Position numbers and translations under genes: made by a program. A DNA stretch of 64,000 nt, taken from NCBI GenBank assembly GCA_914767715.1, contig OU612071.1, forward strand, positions 27,465,681-27,529,680, in the 5' to 3' direction. This DNA comes from Membranipora membranacea. Lineage: Eukaryota; Bryozoa; Gymnolaemata; Cheilostomatida; Membraniporidae. Below the pieces are notes generated by a model. That model was not told the origin of the DNA and ran no database searches. It worked only from the letters and a program-made list of their open reading frames with translations. Of the stretch, positions 23,968 through 33,664 are shown in pieces (the stretch's first letter is position 1; each line of letters opens with the position of its first letter).

Positions 23968-24045
23968 TGTTGTGAAAAGTACGGAAATAATCCAAGAGAA
24001 ATTTTCTATAATCAATTTGATCACCTACCAATAATTTTAGATGTT
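23968..24045 (+). repeat. 78-bp direct repeat, right copy
   Basis: This is the right-hand partner of 23316-23393, offset by 652 bp. It differs at one or two bases near its end (attttag versus atttgag). Confidence 0.85.
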
Positions 24046-24171
24046 AACTGGTTTTGGCAATGAGAAGCAAATTCTTACGATTTCATTTGTTCCATCAGAT
24101 ATAGAAATGTCGGTATGTCCCTAGCAGGCACTTAGTTAAGTTTAAATAATTATTTTGTCTGCATTATTCAG

Positions 24172-24331
24172 ATAAGGTATATCAAAACCATTGGCGGGAA
24201 ATCAGCAGACGAATGTGTTGTCAGGGTCATTAAGAGGGTCGGATCAAACATGGTTTGGTTCGACTTTTCTCTTCATGGAACTGAGACAAAAAGAGCCTTT
24301 GGTGTAACACGAATTTATCACGGAATAGGCA
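24172..24331 (+). CDS. DUF4806 domain exon
   Basis: A 160-nt exon has acceptor ttattcag and donor gtaagt at 24332. It encodes IRYIKTIGGKSADECVVRVI, then KRVGSNMVW, then SLHGTETKRAFGVTRIYHGI. DUF4806 domains of animal proteins, many transposon-associated, have the same order: an I/L-x-x-(I/V)-G-G core, a helix with a conserved R-x-(I/L)-(L/I) run, a basic S-N or T-N, then (W/L)-x-G and K-x-A-F. No stop interrupts the exon. Neighbouring exons are uncertain, though a candidate acceptor (gttgtag) lies at about 24868. Function of the domain is unknown. Confidence 0.55.
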
Positions 24332-24339
24332 GTAAGTAA

Positions 24340-25925
24340 TTATTCAAACACTTCAAGCCTCCGATTGTATACCTTGAAACATTGGAATACCACGCAACAT
24401 CACATGCTTGTCAGTTGTAAACATTGATATATGCATTTATTGATGGTGGTAAAATACAAAGTATTGGTACCTTTGTGTCGGTAACTGGATATAGCTAAAA
24501 ATCCGGTAGCTTTCACCTTGTGCATTGATTGACATGCTAGTAATAGCCTTCATAGCTACTTGACTTCAGTTTACAATGGTTGGCTGTATGTTATTTCTGA
24601 ATAAAAATCTGAAACCCGTTCCATCAACCATGCATAAATAGCGATATATGCTTGTTCAGGGTCAGGTCCCCTAATCCATATTATAATATATGTCAGTTGT
24701 TGTTTATGATGTTAGGGCTTGGTTTTCATTGCGCAAAACATTCAAGTAATGAGCTACTAGATGATGTCCCATCCAGGAGAAGCTTTCTGTCATGTGAATG
24801 AGAGTTGAGGGAAGTAAGACTTTGATTTAATTTATTATTTTTATCAAATTGATATTCTATTGTGTTGTAGGAACACTGATACAGCAGGGTTATACCCAGA
24901 AGGAAAAATAGCTGACGTACCGAGAGCTGCCCCTCACCAAAAAGGTGGCAAAAAATATTAGGTAACTTTTTTGAAAGACTTGATATTTATGATAAGAATT
25001 CCCTCAATTGAATTTTAATAATCCTAAACATGTTTTGCGTGCAAATATTTTGGCAAGCATTAGTTATTTCAAAGGACTGACTTTCGGATTTTCAGTTGTT
25101 TTTTTGATATTTTGCATTTGAGAATTAAATTCAACATGGAGACCATAGGCAGACAACTCAGTATTGACATAATATACCTTTTCTCACATTATCCCTTACC
25201 ACTTAAAAATAGTTGCTGAAAACATTTTGTAATTCTTTGCGGTATTCATAGAAACCATCGATTTGATTCATCAAACATGATATATTTACCAATCAGAATG
25301 GAATTTATTGTGAATATATATATAGATAATATGCCCGTTTTCTACATTCTGTTAAAGCCTCCATCTAACAGGGCACGAAAGGAATTCACAAGATGTTTGG
25401 ATGATTCTTATGGATAGTTTCCAAATTTCCTTCCAGTCCCCGATACTAAACTTTCTTATCTTATTCCCTTATTTTTCAAAAGTGTTTGCATCATTTTAAT
25501 GGTAACTGAATGCCCCATGCATCATCAGATGTTTCAACTTATTTTGACTTATTTTTTAGTGGTTATTAATTGATAAAAAGCGGAAGAATTACATGATGTT
25601 TTTCAAATTGATCTTTTAAGATGTTATGATCTTATTATGTGTAGCATACTACTTCTCGTTGATACAGAGTTAAAGAAGTTATCATTTCGATTTAATTCTT
25701 GACAATTAAAAAATATGCATAGACAGCTCAAATTCTTATTATAGACTATCATGCACAGTATGAGTTGATGGGAATCCCGCATGAGGTCGCTGTTGTAGCC
25801 GGCTCCATAAGATTAGCATTGACCTTTTATGCAAAGGTCACTATAAGTGCATTGAAATATGTTTTGCTGTAATACAATGGCCATTTTGCCAAAACGTTAC
25901 TATGCCATATAAATAAGCTTCATTG
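24340..25925. other. No gene seen
   Basis: AT-rich sequence, except a possible small exon after gttgtag near 24870 that I could not assign. No repeat family was recognised. Confidence 0.35.
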
Positions 25926-25929
25926 TTCA

Positions 25930-27090
25930 ACTGCACCATCATGAGTATTACTCAAAACTGGATCAAACAGGGAGAAGAAGAGGTGCTAATAAAGAGGAGT
26001 ACATGAGATTGGTATTGATGTAAATCCAAATGTAAGCCTCTCAATTTTATTATAATCACAAACAAATATTGTGATTGAAACTAAATTCTACCGACTATAT
26101 CTGCGTAAAGAAAGCTGGAAGCTGCAGACTCAAGTTATCAACAAGAACAACTTCACTCTTGCACTAGGAATTGTCAGCAGTGTAAGCTGATGGGGAATCA
26201 GGAACTGAAAATAATGACCAAATTTAGCCTTAGACATTAATGTGATCAAAAAAAGGGGAAAGACTGATAAACGGCACTACTCAAGTCAAGTGGTTTAAGA
26301 TTCCAAATCCTTAGCAACATATTTATCCAAATTCATCCAGCCAGATATAAATGATTGACTCTCAGAGCAGACACATCTAGGTATGAAAGAAAAATTGAAC
26401 CTGGACAAAGACAAAACAAAGGACTAGGATTGAGGGTGGCTCACTCTAAAGGTTCAAGCTTGAAGGTCACACCCTTGTGGCTCATCAGTGCAAGTCTGGC
26501 ATGAAAAAAACAGTTTGCGTTTCCAAATCAGTAGAAGCATATTTATACAATCTCATCCAGCCAGATAGAATGGCTCAACTCTTAGAGCAGACACATTCAG
26601 GTGTGAAAAAAAAGCGAAGCTGAAAAAATCCAGGGTTAGTTTGATGAAGAGAAAAAAACACAAAAAAACAAGGACCAGGGTGGAGGCAAGCAAGCTCAAG
26701 AGGTTGAAGTTTGAAAGTCACACCCTCATCTGTGTAGGCGTGTCAAAAGAGAGAAACACCAGATTATTGTCTTACGTCGATGAAAATCAACAATATAGTG
26801 TTCTCATCCACTATTTAATGAGGGGATAACCCTTAGTAAACCTGAATTTTAGTTTGAACAAAGAAAACATCCCGCCGCCACTTGGGGTGATGTGTGCAAC
26901 TACTAGACAACGAAATGAGGCTTGAATCTTGGCACTGTCACCTGATATTGGGGGGTGGGGGGAGGGCGGGGGAGTATTTGCATAACTCACTGTCAAAATC
27001 TGGGTGTGAAATAAATAGCTATATCATGATGTCATTATCTTTAACCACAAGCCAGGTAAATACATTGCTGCTTCTTCCTTACCAGTTAGT
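25930..27090 (+). repeat. Long dispersed repeat, copy 1
   Basis: It is colinear with 33665-34440 in the same orientation. Shared blocks include gatcaaacagggagaagaag, actcaagttatcaacaagaa, aatgaggggataacccttag, a G-run, and tgtcaaaatctgggtgtgaa, then gatgtcattatctttaacca. Copy 1 is longer because the block with catccagccagatata and cagagcagacacat occurs twice, near 26333 and 26553. No protein-coding content was recognised, so this looks like a non-autonomous element or old segmental duplicate. Confidence 0.8.
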
Positions 27091-27093
27091 GCT

Positions 27094-27379
27094 AGGTGTG
27101 GAGTAGTCTGACTAGCTAAGTACACAACACCAGCACTGGAGCACTACACTGAGTACAACCTAAAGTTTACCTGCCTCCAGATGTTACTCGGACTATTGAG
27201 TACTACCAAGTGCTGAGCTCACTTCCTGGGTACTACGTCATCACTATCTGGGAAGAATCACTCTTGGTTGTAACCTTCATGGTAAGTTATACTACAAAAT
27301 ACTACTCAGAGTTTATGGCAACTTTTGACTGATCATCGCTGCCCATCCTGGCCCAGTAGGAACCCCTGGCTTCTTTACA
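27094..27379 (+). mobile_element. Putative 5' LTR
   Basis: Homology to the second long repeat stops near 27090. From there the sequence starts TGTGGAG and runs to CTTTACA at 27379, giving the TG...CA ends of an LTR, immediately followed by a primer-binding-site-like sequence. No second LTR copy was found in the window, so the boundaries rest on the ends and the neighbour only. Confidence 0.35.
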
Positions 27380-27397
27380 TGGTGTCGGAAGTGGTTG
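27380..27397 (+). other. Putative retrotransposon primer-binding site
   Basis: tggtgtcggaagtggttg begins with TGG, the complement of a tRNA CCA end, and has the form seen just after the 5' LTR in many Metaviridae-type elements. It lies 0.7 kb before the gag frame. Which tRNA it matches cannot be settled by eye. Confidence 0.45.
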
Positions 27398-27404
27398 TGA
27401 TCAA

Positions 27405-27610
27405 TTAGGAGAGGCGAGGAGAAATAGGAGAGGAGAAAAGAGGTGTCAAAGGTGTAGGTGTTAGGCGAGGAGAAATAAGGTGAGGTGTTGAAGCGAGGCG
27501 TTTGAGGTGAGGTGTTGAGAAGGAGTCTAGGTGAGTTTTGCACTGGTAACACACAGTTGTTAGGTGTATAATAGGTGGACTAGGTGTTGAGGTGAATTGG
27601 GAAGTGCTTA
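27405..27610 (+). repeat. Purine-rich leader with gaggtgttgag motifs
   Basis: An almost pure GA/T plus strand with irregular copies of gaggagaaata and aggtgttgag lies between the putative primer site and gag. It probably belongs to the untranslated leader of the LTR element. Confidence 0.6.
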
Positions 27611-28088
27611 GTACCAATCAAACCAACGTAACTAAAATCACAATCCGGTTCTGCTTGAAAACTCATTTTCTAAAAAACACCCTTGAGAATAGTTTTGCAG
27701 TTTGTACTGAGTTTGCATTGCTTGCATTGCATTTGTGTATTGCTTTAAGGTACCGGGGTGTGCCCAGTGTCTCTACAATGAAGAGAGAGTTCATTGGTCT
27801 CTAGGCAACTTGTTCTTGTGTGATATTCTGTTAGCTGGGGGGGGGGGGTGGATAATCCAAATCCAACTCAGAGGAATTGAATATCAATTTGTGTTATAAG
27901 GGTAAGGAGAACTAGGGATTCGTTTCTGTTCTCTACCTTGTATCCTTACGTTGTTGATATCGGTATTGTTGTCAACATTTGCTTCCTTGCATCTCTAACT
28001 TGTGTCCATTGCAATACTCTGTTTACCGCGGGTAGACATTAAATCATATTTTTGATTTATTATTGCATTGTTAGTCAGTGATCATAGC

Positions 28089-29338
28089 ATGGCAGCTGGT
28101 AGTATTTGTACTGGCTTTCCCATGTTAGACATTGAGGAAAATGACATTTACAGGTCTTGGAAGAAGTGGAGTGCTGAGTTTAAGCTCGCGCTGAGTCCCA
28201 AGAAGCTTGAGATGGGGTTTGATAACATCACTATCACTAGTGATGATGAACCCCCTGTAGTTACAACTTACTAGGAAAGAGGCTAGATTCTGTGCGCAAT
28301 CTAGGCTCTGGACGTTTTTAAGATGTATAGGTCAAGAGAGTAGGGAAGCAGTGTCCACTCTAGGCCTTGATCTTAGTAGTGATAAATTGATGTATGAAGA
28401 AGTGTGGGCTATATTAAAAGACCACTATGAGCGTGACAAATCTGAATACGTCAAAGTAGACAAATTTGTGTCCTGTCGTCAAGTATCTGCGGAGTCAGAT
28501 AGAGATTATCTATTGAGATGTGAGAGACTTGGTAGGCAGTGTGATTTTTCAGCTGGAGATGTCCGGCAAATATTCACATTGTCGATCGCAGTTAGAGGTT
28601 TACGCGATAATGTGTTAACGCGTGAGTTGATGGCCAATGAAAGGCTTGATTGGGCTCCTTTGAATAAAACATTGAGAGCCCGTACTGGTGCTCAGGAGTC
28701 TTTAAGTGCCTTAGGTGATGGTGTATACCCTGTTACGGTTTCTAATAGTGCTAGTAAGAGTGATACTAGTACTAGTCGTGCAGCAGGAGTCCAGTCTGCC
28801 TCTGCTTCTACTCAACCTGAGTCTAGTTCTGCCAAAGCTCCTGTGTCTCCAAAGGGGGAGGCCGTGAGTGAGGTTAGATATGGATCTCAAAGTGAGTATA
28901 GTAGAGATAGACAGCGTGAGTCTAGTAGAGATCGTTGACACGATAGTAGAGATCGTAGATACGATAGCCGTGATCGACAAGATTCCAGAGGTCGGCGCGA
29001 CCGCAGGGATTCAAGTCTTTATCGTCGTGATCGTCGTGGTGACAGAGACAGAGGTCGAAGTGACGATAGTCAAGATCGTGGATCTCGCAGTGATCATAAG
29101 TCTGACAGGGACAGACGTGATAGTTATGATTGAAGTAGTCGGTTCAGTTGTGACAGAGGTCATGATAGGTCAGACAAGAGGGACAGTCGTCACAGACGTC
29201 TGTCATGACAGTCGTGACAGCTGTCATGACAGTCGTGGTGATAGTCGTGATCGTTCTGATCGTGGTAAAAGTCGCAGCGGTCGGGATGACAGCCGCGACA
29301 GGAAAGAATCAGGCCGCTCCTCGGAACACCCTGCTTGA
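28089..29338 (+). pseudogene. LTR-retrotransposon gag with Arg/Ser/Asp-rich tail
   Basis: The frame starts MAAGSICTGFPMLDIEENDI and shifts near 28250-28262. It then continues through a capsid-like block: MYEEVWAILKDHYERDKSEY, FVSCRQVSAESDRDYLLRCE, IFTLSIAVRGLRDN. Metaviral gag proteins share the F-x-x-R-x-Q...Y-x-x-x-L-x-x-(L/Q)-x-x-x-C-x-F...(I/V)-R-G order. From about 28880 the protein becomes an SRDR/RD repeat domain, likely nucleic-acid-binding. TGA codons at 28936-28938 and 29131-29133 interrupt it, each one C-to-T step from CGA Arg. A further frame change near 29200 follows. Base composition is clearly GC-richer than the flanks, fitting an inserted element. Confidence 0.65.
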
Positions 29339-29555
29339 TTTAGCTGCTGTAACTCCCGCTTCTAGTAATGCTAGCACTGATCCGGTGAATGTGGTGTCTG
29401 GAAGACAGTCTAGGTCGTTGCTACGGCCTGGATTCGAAGCACGGCGTAGGTTACACGCTTCAGCCAGACCTGAGAGGCCGGCTGCACCAATAATACGGTC
29501 GCCTCATGCACGTAGTGTCAAACCCACTACCAAACCTGACTTTGAGTATCAGTAA
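29205..29555 (+). pseudogene. Gag C-terminal segment in a shifted frame
   Basis: The useful part runs from about 29300 and reads NTLLDLAAVTPASSNASTDP, then Arg/Pro-rich sequence to a TAA near 29555. It follows the end of the SRDR domain in an overlapping frame and shares the GC-rich composition. I regard it as the continuation of the same polyprotein after a frame change. No domain was recognised. Confidence 0.4.
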
Positions 29556-29623
29556 CACTTGGTTTTCTTTATTTTCAGATCACAACCTTCGCATCTGAAT
29601 CTAGAGAATAAACCTGTGAATAG

Positions 29624-30589
29624 ATGACGCAGAAGCGTAAGAAGAAGCACGGTGATGGAGGTGAGCAACCCCGTAGGTGGCGGTGCGAGGTATGTTGGTC
29701 AACGGATCACCTGACTATTCGGTGTGAGAAGCTGATATGCTACGAGTGCAATGAGCAGGGCCGCCAGGCTGCTCTATGTCCTAATTCTGTGACGAGCGTG
29801 GTCACATACGGACCTAGTGCCCACAGAGGGTTAGCCGCATGTCGATCAGAGATTGTGCTGGAACCTCTGGTTCTGGCGGTGGAGTGCCTACCAGCCCCAG
29901 CAGGGAGCTTGCTGGCTCAGAGTCATCTGGGTCGGTTGAGCCACCTGCGTCTCTACGACGCTCAGTTGCTTGCGGTTGACGAGAGACTTTCATCTCTCTG
30001 TCAGGAGTTTGAGAGAGCCCAGGCTAGTCTTGTGGCTGAAAAAAGTGTCACTTACGACAGTCTCCAAGGCCTAGTCTCTGGTCTGAGTCAGTGGTATGCC
30101 AATACTACATCTGCGGCGGTTACCGTTGGTACCTCCACTGCTACTGAGGTCCAGGCGTACGCTGTGAGTCCGGCTAATAACACCTTAGCTGTGGCCACAA
30201 CATTTACGGCGAGATCTGGAGTGAGTGCTAGGCCTGTCAGCACTGCCTCAGTGTCGGACTCCGTGCCGGCGGCTCAGATGGCTGCATCACCAGCTGGTGG
30301 TGCTGCTGAAGTGAGTGTGGAGGCAGAGCCGATGCGTGTCAGCAAGGCAGAAGAGGTCGACGAGTCTGCTGTTCATTGTGAACATCAGCAGTCGCCTCTT
30401 GCTGCTGAGGAAGGGGATCAGACGCTCGCTTTAGATCGTGAGTCTGTATCTCTGGAGTTAAGTGAGGTCGACGAGGACAAAGTGCTTGACTTTAAGTCGC
30501 TGATATTCGATGAGGCGTCGGAGGAGCAGTCCCGAGACATAGTCATAAATGGTTCAAAAATCTTATGGCATAACAAACCCTATTTTTGA
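29624..30589 (+). CDS. Retroelement zinc-knuckle protein, 321 aa
   Basis: This is the longest frame in the window. After a Lys-rich start, residues 21-34 form a canonical CCHC zinc knuckle (C21, C24, H29, C34 in CEVCWSTDHLTIRC). Residues 39-52 form a second one with C39, C42 and C52, but Arg47 stands where His is expected (CGC instead of CAC). The middle (about 90-160) is Leu-rich and helical. The rest is Ala/Ser/Val/Glu-rich with an acidic end. The last dozen residues fall in AT-rich sequence and probably lie beyond the element. It sits 70 bases after the gag frames and shares their composition, so it is probably the nucleocapsid-type part of the same element. No protease, RT or integrase follows. 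Confidence 0.6.
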   Translation: MTQKRKKKHGDGGEQPRRWRCEVCWSTDHLTIRCEKLICYECNEQGRQAALCPNSVTSVVTYGPSAHRGLAACRSEIVLEPLVLAVECLPAPAGSLLAQSHLGRLSHLRLYDAQLLAVDERLSSLCQEFERAQASLVAEKSVTYDSLQGLVSGLSQWYANTTSAAVTVGTSTATEVQAYAVSPANNTLAVATTFTARSGVSARPVSTASVSDSVPAAQMAASPAGGAAEVSVEAEPMRVSKAEEVDESAVHCEHQQSPLAAEEGDQTLALDRESVSLELSEVDEDKVLDFKSLIFDEASEEQSRDIVINGSKILWHNKPYF

Positions 30590-30894
30590 CTGTTTTGATG
30601 GATTTTAGTTCAAATAAATTTTGAGAATGGAACGTTCACCTGTTCACCATAGTTAATTACGCCCCTGGCCCATGATGTTATATACGTACACATACCAAAT
30701 GATAGCCTCCCTACAAGTTGTGCTTGCCATACAGAGGATGAGGTTTGATTAAGGAACTAGATGTGTAGGACTGTTTATATGAGAGAATACAGTAATTATT
30801 CAACACTGCTCCCTATATCGCTGCATAGGCTATACATGTACATGTAGATGATAATTATTATTGCATTTCCCTGATTGTCTTTAATTTAAGTTTT

Positions 30895-31090
30895 ATGGAT
30901 ATAGTGCGTAGTCATGGCCTAGCGGACAACCTTAGGTACAAGGCCAGAGCAAAGCTACCCACTGCCTCAGATGTCCTCAAAGCATTCAAAGTTGAATACA
31001 GCCACAACAAAGGTCGCCTGGCCCAAGAGAAAGTCGTGATGACAAACTTGGAGTCTTTCATTGACATGCTCAAAGGTGTTGCTTTAAATT
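30895..31090 (+). CDS. Hypothetical exon, helical
   Basis: The frame encodes PTASDVLKAFKVEYSHNKGR, then LAQEKVVMTNLESFIDML, ending near a candidate donor ggtgttgc. It is mixed, charged and helical, unlike its antisense frame, and appears protein-like. It precedes 31774-32097 and the DUF4806-like segment at 32980 on the same strand, so all three may belong to one gene. No family was recognised. Confidence 0.35.
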
Positions 31091-31559
31091 TTGTTCTGAA
31101 GATGTCCTGTCCATCAGAGTAACCATAATAACAATAAACCGGATTTCGCTCATACATATTACTGGTGAATGTGATTCTATCTGGTGTAGCGAAGTCAATG
31201 CTTGTATCTATGATCTCAGAAAATTGCTTTGTGAAGATTCTGAGGGTTGTTTCATAATTGGAGGAGGCAGAGTAGGTAAAAATATCTGTAAAGCTGGGCA
31301 ATATTGAAAGATTGACACTCGTTATTACTGCAATCAAGAATTTTGCATGTTGTCGCACTGTTTCGTAGCTCAGAAACTGACCAAGAATTGAAGCCGATAT
31401 CTAACATAACTAATTGATTGTGTCAAACATTGTATTGTATCGGATATATGGATATATTGCTGGACTACAGCTGATGAATAGATAAATATCCTCGGCCAGC
31501 AGCAACATAGGCTGAGTTCGAACCAGGCCGTGTTATAATATTTGGAGAACCTAATTATG

Positions 31560-31640
31560 GATTTTGAGGAAATTTTTTCTTCGCCTCACAATGCACAAAT
31601 AAAAATTTACTCAAGGCTATTTGTGCCTATAATTTGTAAT
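31560..31640 (+). repeat. Dispersed repeat, copy 2 of pair with 22960-23047
   Basis: Shares gcctcacaatgcacaaataa and aggctatttgtgcc with the first copy. Confidence 0.5.
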
Positions 31641-31773
31641 TTTAGTGCCAAATACAGCAGCTATACATGATTACAGAATAAAACAAGACCTTGTCAGTCA
31701 ATGAGATGAAGGTATTTAAATCTCCTTTTCATAGTAATACCCTATTTGTGGACTAAATATTTTCACGCATGCA

Positions 31774-32097
31774 ATGCAATGCAGGTACAAGGCAAGTGGA
31801 AACGCTTTGCTCAAAAGCCGACCCGGAAAATGGACATGTCAGCCTCCAAGAAATATGCTGACATTATTAGAGTTTTTAAGAAAAGAGTTTAACATGGCCC
31901 AGACTCACTGCTGCTTAATAAACATGGATGATAAGATGATACCTATAGACAACAGCTTCACCATTCTAAAATACATACAGCAGCACAAAATATCTGGTTT
32001 TTCCTGCATTGAAAGCCGCCAGGGAGAAATTCAAAGCAAAACAAAGGAATCACAAAAGGATATCGTGGGGCAGGTTGTGTTGACTCCAGAGTTGTGA
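31774..32097 (+). CDS. Hypothetical exon, LEFLRKEF / ILKYIQQ
   Basis: It begins after an AG (gcaatgcag, about 31784) and is open to TGA at 32095-32097. It contains PGKWTCQPPRNMLTLLEFLR, KEFNMAQTHCCLINMDDKMI and SFTILKYIQQHKISGFSCIE. The alternation of charged and hydrophobic residues and the clean acceptor make translation likely. I could not name the domain. It lies between the 30895 exon and the DUF4806-like exon on the same strand. Confidence 0.4.
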   Translation: MQCRYKASGNALLKSRPGKWTCQPPRNMLTLLEFLRKEFNMAQTHCCLINMDDKMIPIDNSFTILKYIQQHKISGFSCIESRQGEIQSKTKESQKDIVGQVVLTPEL

Positions 32098-32283
32098 GCT
32101 AGGGTAAACAGAGCATCATAACCATAAAAACACACAGCCTACAGTCACTAACAAGTGAAATTATTGGAACACAACTCCACCTCTGACCACCAAAAAATGT
32201 AAAAAGGATGCTTGACAAGATATTTACAAGCTGCCAATATAGATATAGATATAAATGCGATAATTGCAGCCTTTTTAATTCTT

Positions 32284-32504
32284 CTATGTCCAATACACGT
32301 AATAACAACCGTGATATCCTATAAGAGTAATCATACTATCTAATCCTAATGTTAATAGAAGAATTGTTAATTCATATTGAGTGTAACCAGCCCAAGCTGT
32401 CACTGCAACTCTGCTCTCAACTCCAGCAGAGGAAATAGAGGAGCTCGTTACCCAATGCATCAGTCCTAGAACAACTGCTGACAAAGACAAGAGTGCAGCG
32501 CCTG
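32284..32504 (-). CDS. Terminal exon of a membrane protein
   Basis: On the minus strand an acceptor (agttttgcag) near 32504 opens a frame of about 73 codons to TAG at 32284. It reads LLSLSAVVLGLMHWV, then polar SSS and charged residues, then LTILLLTLGLDSMITLIGYH. Two hydrophobic stretches of membrane-spanning length separated by a short loop suggest a multi-pass protein. The family was not recognised. The intron just upstream is duplicated (32499-32660 and 33358-33500), which shows local rearrangement. Confidence 0.35.
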
Positions 32505-32660
32505 CAAAACTCTCAGGACAGAGAGCTTTTGTAGGAATTAATTGAGTACAGGACTTTTTCTGTATAGTGTATGGTACTCTGTATAGTGTATGGTCCTCGT
32601 TTAATTTGCTAGTTATTCCCTAATTATCACATTAGAGTTATCTAATGTTATCTCATGTTT
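32499..32660 (+). repeat. Direct repeat with 33358-33500, copy 1
   Basis: ctgcaaaactctcaggacag, then agagcttttgtagga, and atggtcctcgtttaatttgc, then tagttattccct are shared with the copy 860 bp downstream. Short atctaatgtt repeats follow in both. Confidence 0.85.
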
Positions 32661-32979
32661 ATATGATGAGAGCATAATGACACCCATTCCTTGTTATAAT
32701 CTCATGCTACTTAATTTAAGAACAACTTATTATTCTGAGATATTGTTTGTATTTTTAGTGTTATACACAGTAGTTATAAATATTTTGACAGATACAGTTA
32801 CTGACAGATACAGTACATATTATCTTTACAGTCGATGTAGTGCAGGCATGTATTTTATATTCGTTATTTGTCGTGCAACTTGTTGTAGAACAACTGCTAT
32901 GTAATTAATCTCCTGGTGTTATCACATTTATGTGCTCCAAATTTTATTTACAAAGTTTACTTGGGTTGTTTTCTTACAG

Positions 32980-33152
32980 TGGACAAGCTGCTGGAAACAG
33001 TTAAACAGCGACATCAGCAGGTGTCTCTGGAGGATGAGACGGAGGATGTGCATGAAGAGATGGATACACTAGAAGAGTTCCTCAAACTAGAGGAGAAGCT
33101 TTCAGAGAAAAGGAAGTTGATGAGTTTGTTACAGAAAGGCATTTTTCCCTGA
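32980..33152 (+). CDS. DUF4806-like upstream exon, coiled-coil
   Basis: Acceptor ttttcttacag precedes 32980. The frame encodes DKLLETVKQRHQQVSLEDET, then LEEFLKLEEKLSEKRKLMSL, then LQK, with a possible exon end at about 33142 and TGA at 33150-33152. In DUF4806 proteins an (E/T)-x-E-E-F-x-x-L-E-x-x-L segment followed by a hydrophobic helix precedes the G-G core, so this looks like the first half of such a domain. The second half, as at 24172, was not found here. The order with exons at 30895 and 31774 suggests one plus-strand gene, possibly truncated. Confidence 0.4.
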
Positions 33153-33357
33153 TGTTTTAGAGGAATAGAATGGTTATAGTGAGATTTCAGTAGGGAGCGC
33201 ATAGTAGATAAGAAACTAAATTCATTCTAAGCAAACTGAAGAGTAGATTGAGGGGAGGGGGGGGGCGTTCATTAGCTTCATTAATTTCTTATATGTCAAT
33301 GGTACCAGCTCCTATTTATTATTTATCAATAATTATTAATTGAATGTTTGAGTAGCG

Positions 33358-33500
33358 ACTGCAAAACTCTAAGGACAGAGAGCTTTTGTAGGAGTCAATT
33401 GAGTACAAGATTTTTTCTGAGTAGTATATGGTCCTCGTTTAATTTGCTAGTTATTCCCTGTGTAATCTAATGTTATCTAATGTTATCTAATGTTATCTAT
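33358..33500 (+). repeat. Direct repeat with 32499-32660, copy 2
   Basis: The second copy of the intronic repeat ends in three or four atctaatgtt units. Confidence 0.85.
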
Positions 33501-33664
33501 ATGTTATTTATTATTTATTGAATGTTTGAATCGGGTAAACGTTGTGAATAATCTGTATTGGGTTGCTATAACCGCTCCACTGACCCAGTGTAATTGACAA
33601 GATTTGGTTATCAGCCAGTGGCAGTCGCTGAGTAACCACATTACCAATGTACACAAGCATGCTT

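Noticed and set aside
28711-28980. Minus-strand 89-codon frame rich in Ser/Thr/Ile
   Set aside because: It is the antisense shadow of the SRDR-coding repeat on the plus strand.
30912-31358. Minus-strand frame of 148 codons
   Set aside because: It overlaps a plus-strand frame with more protein-like composition, shows no motif and runs through AT-rich sequence. I treated it as chance.
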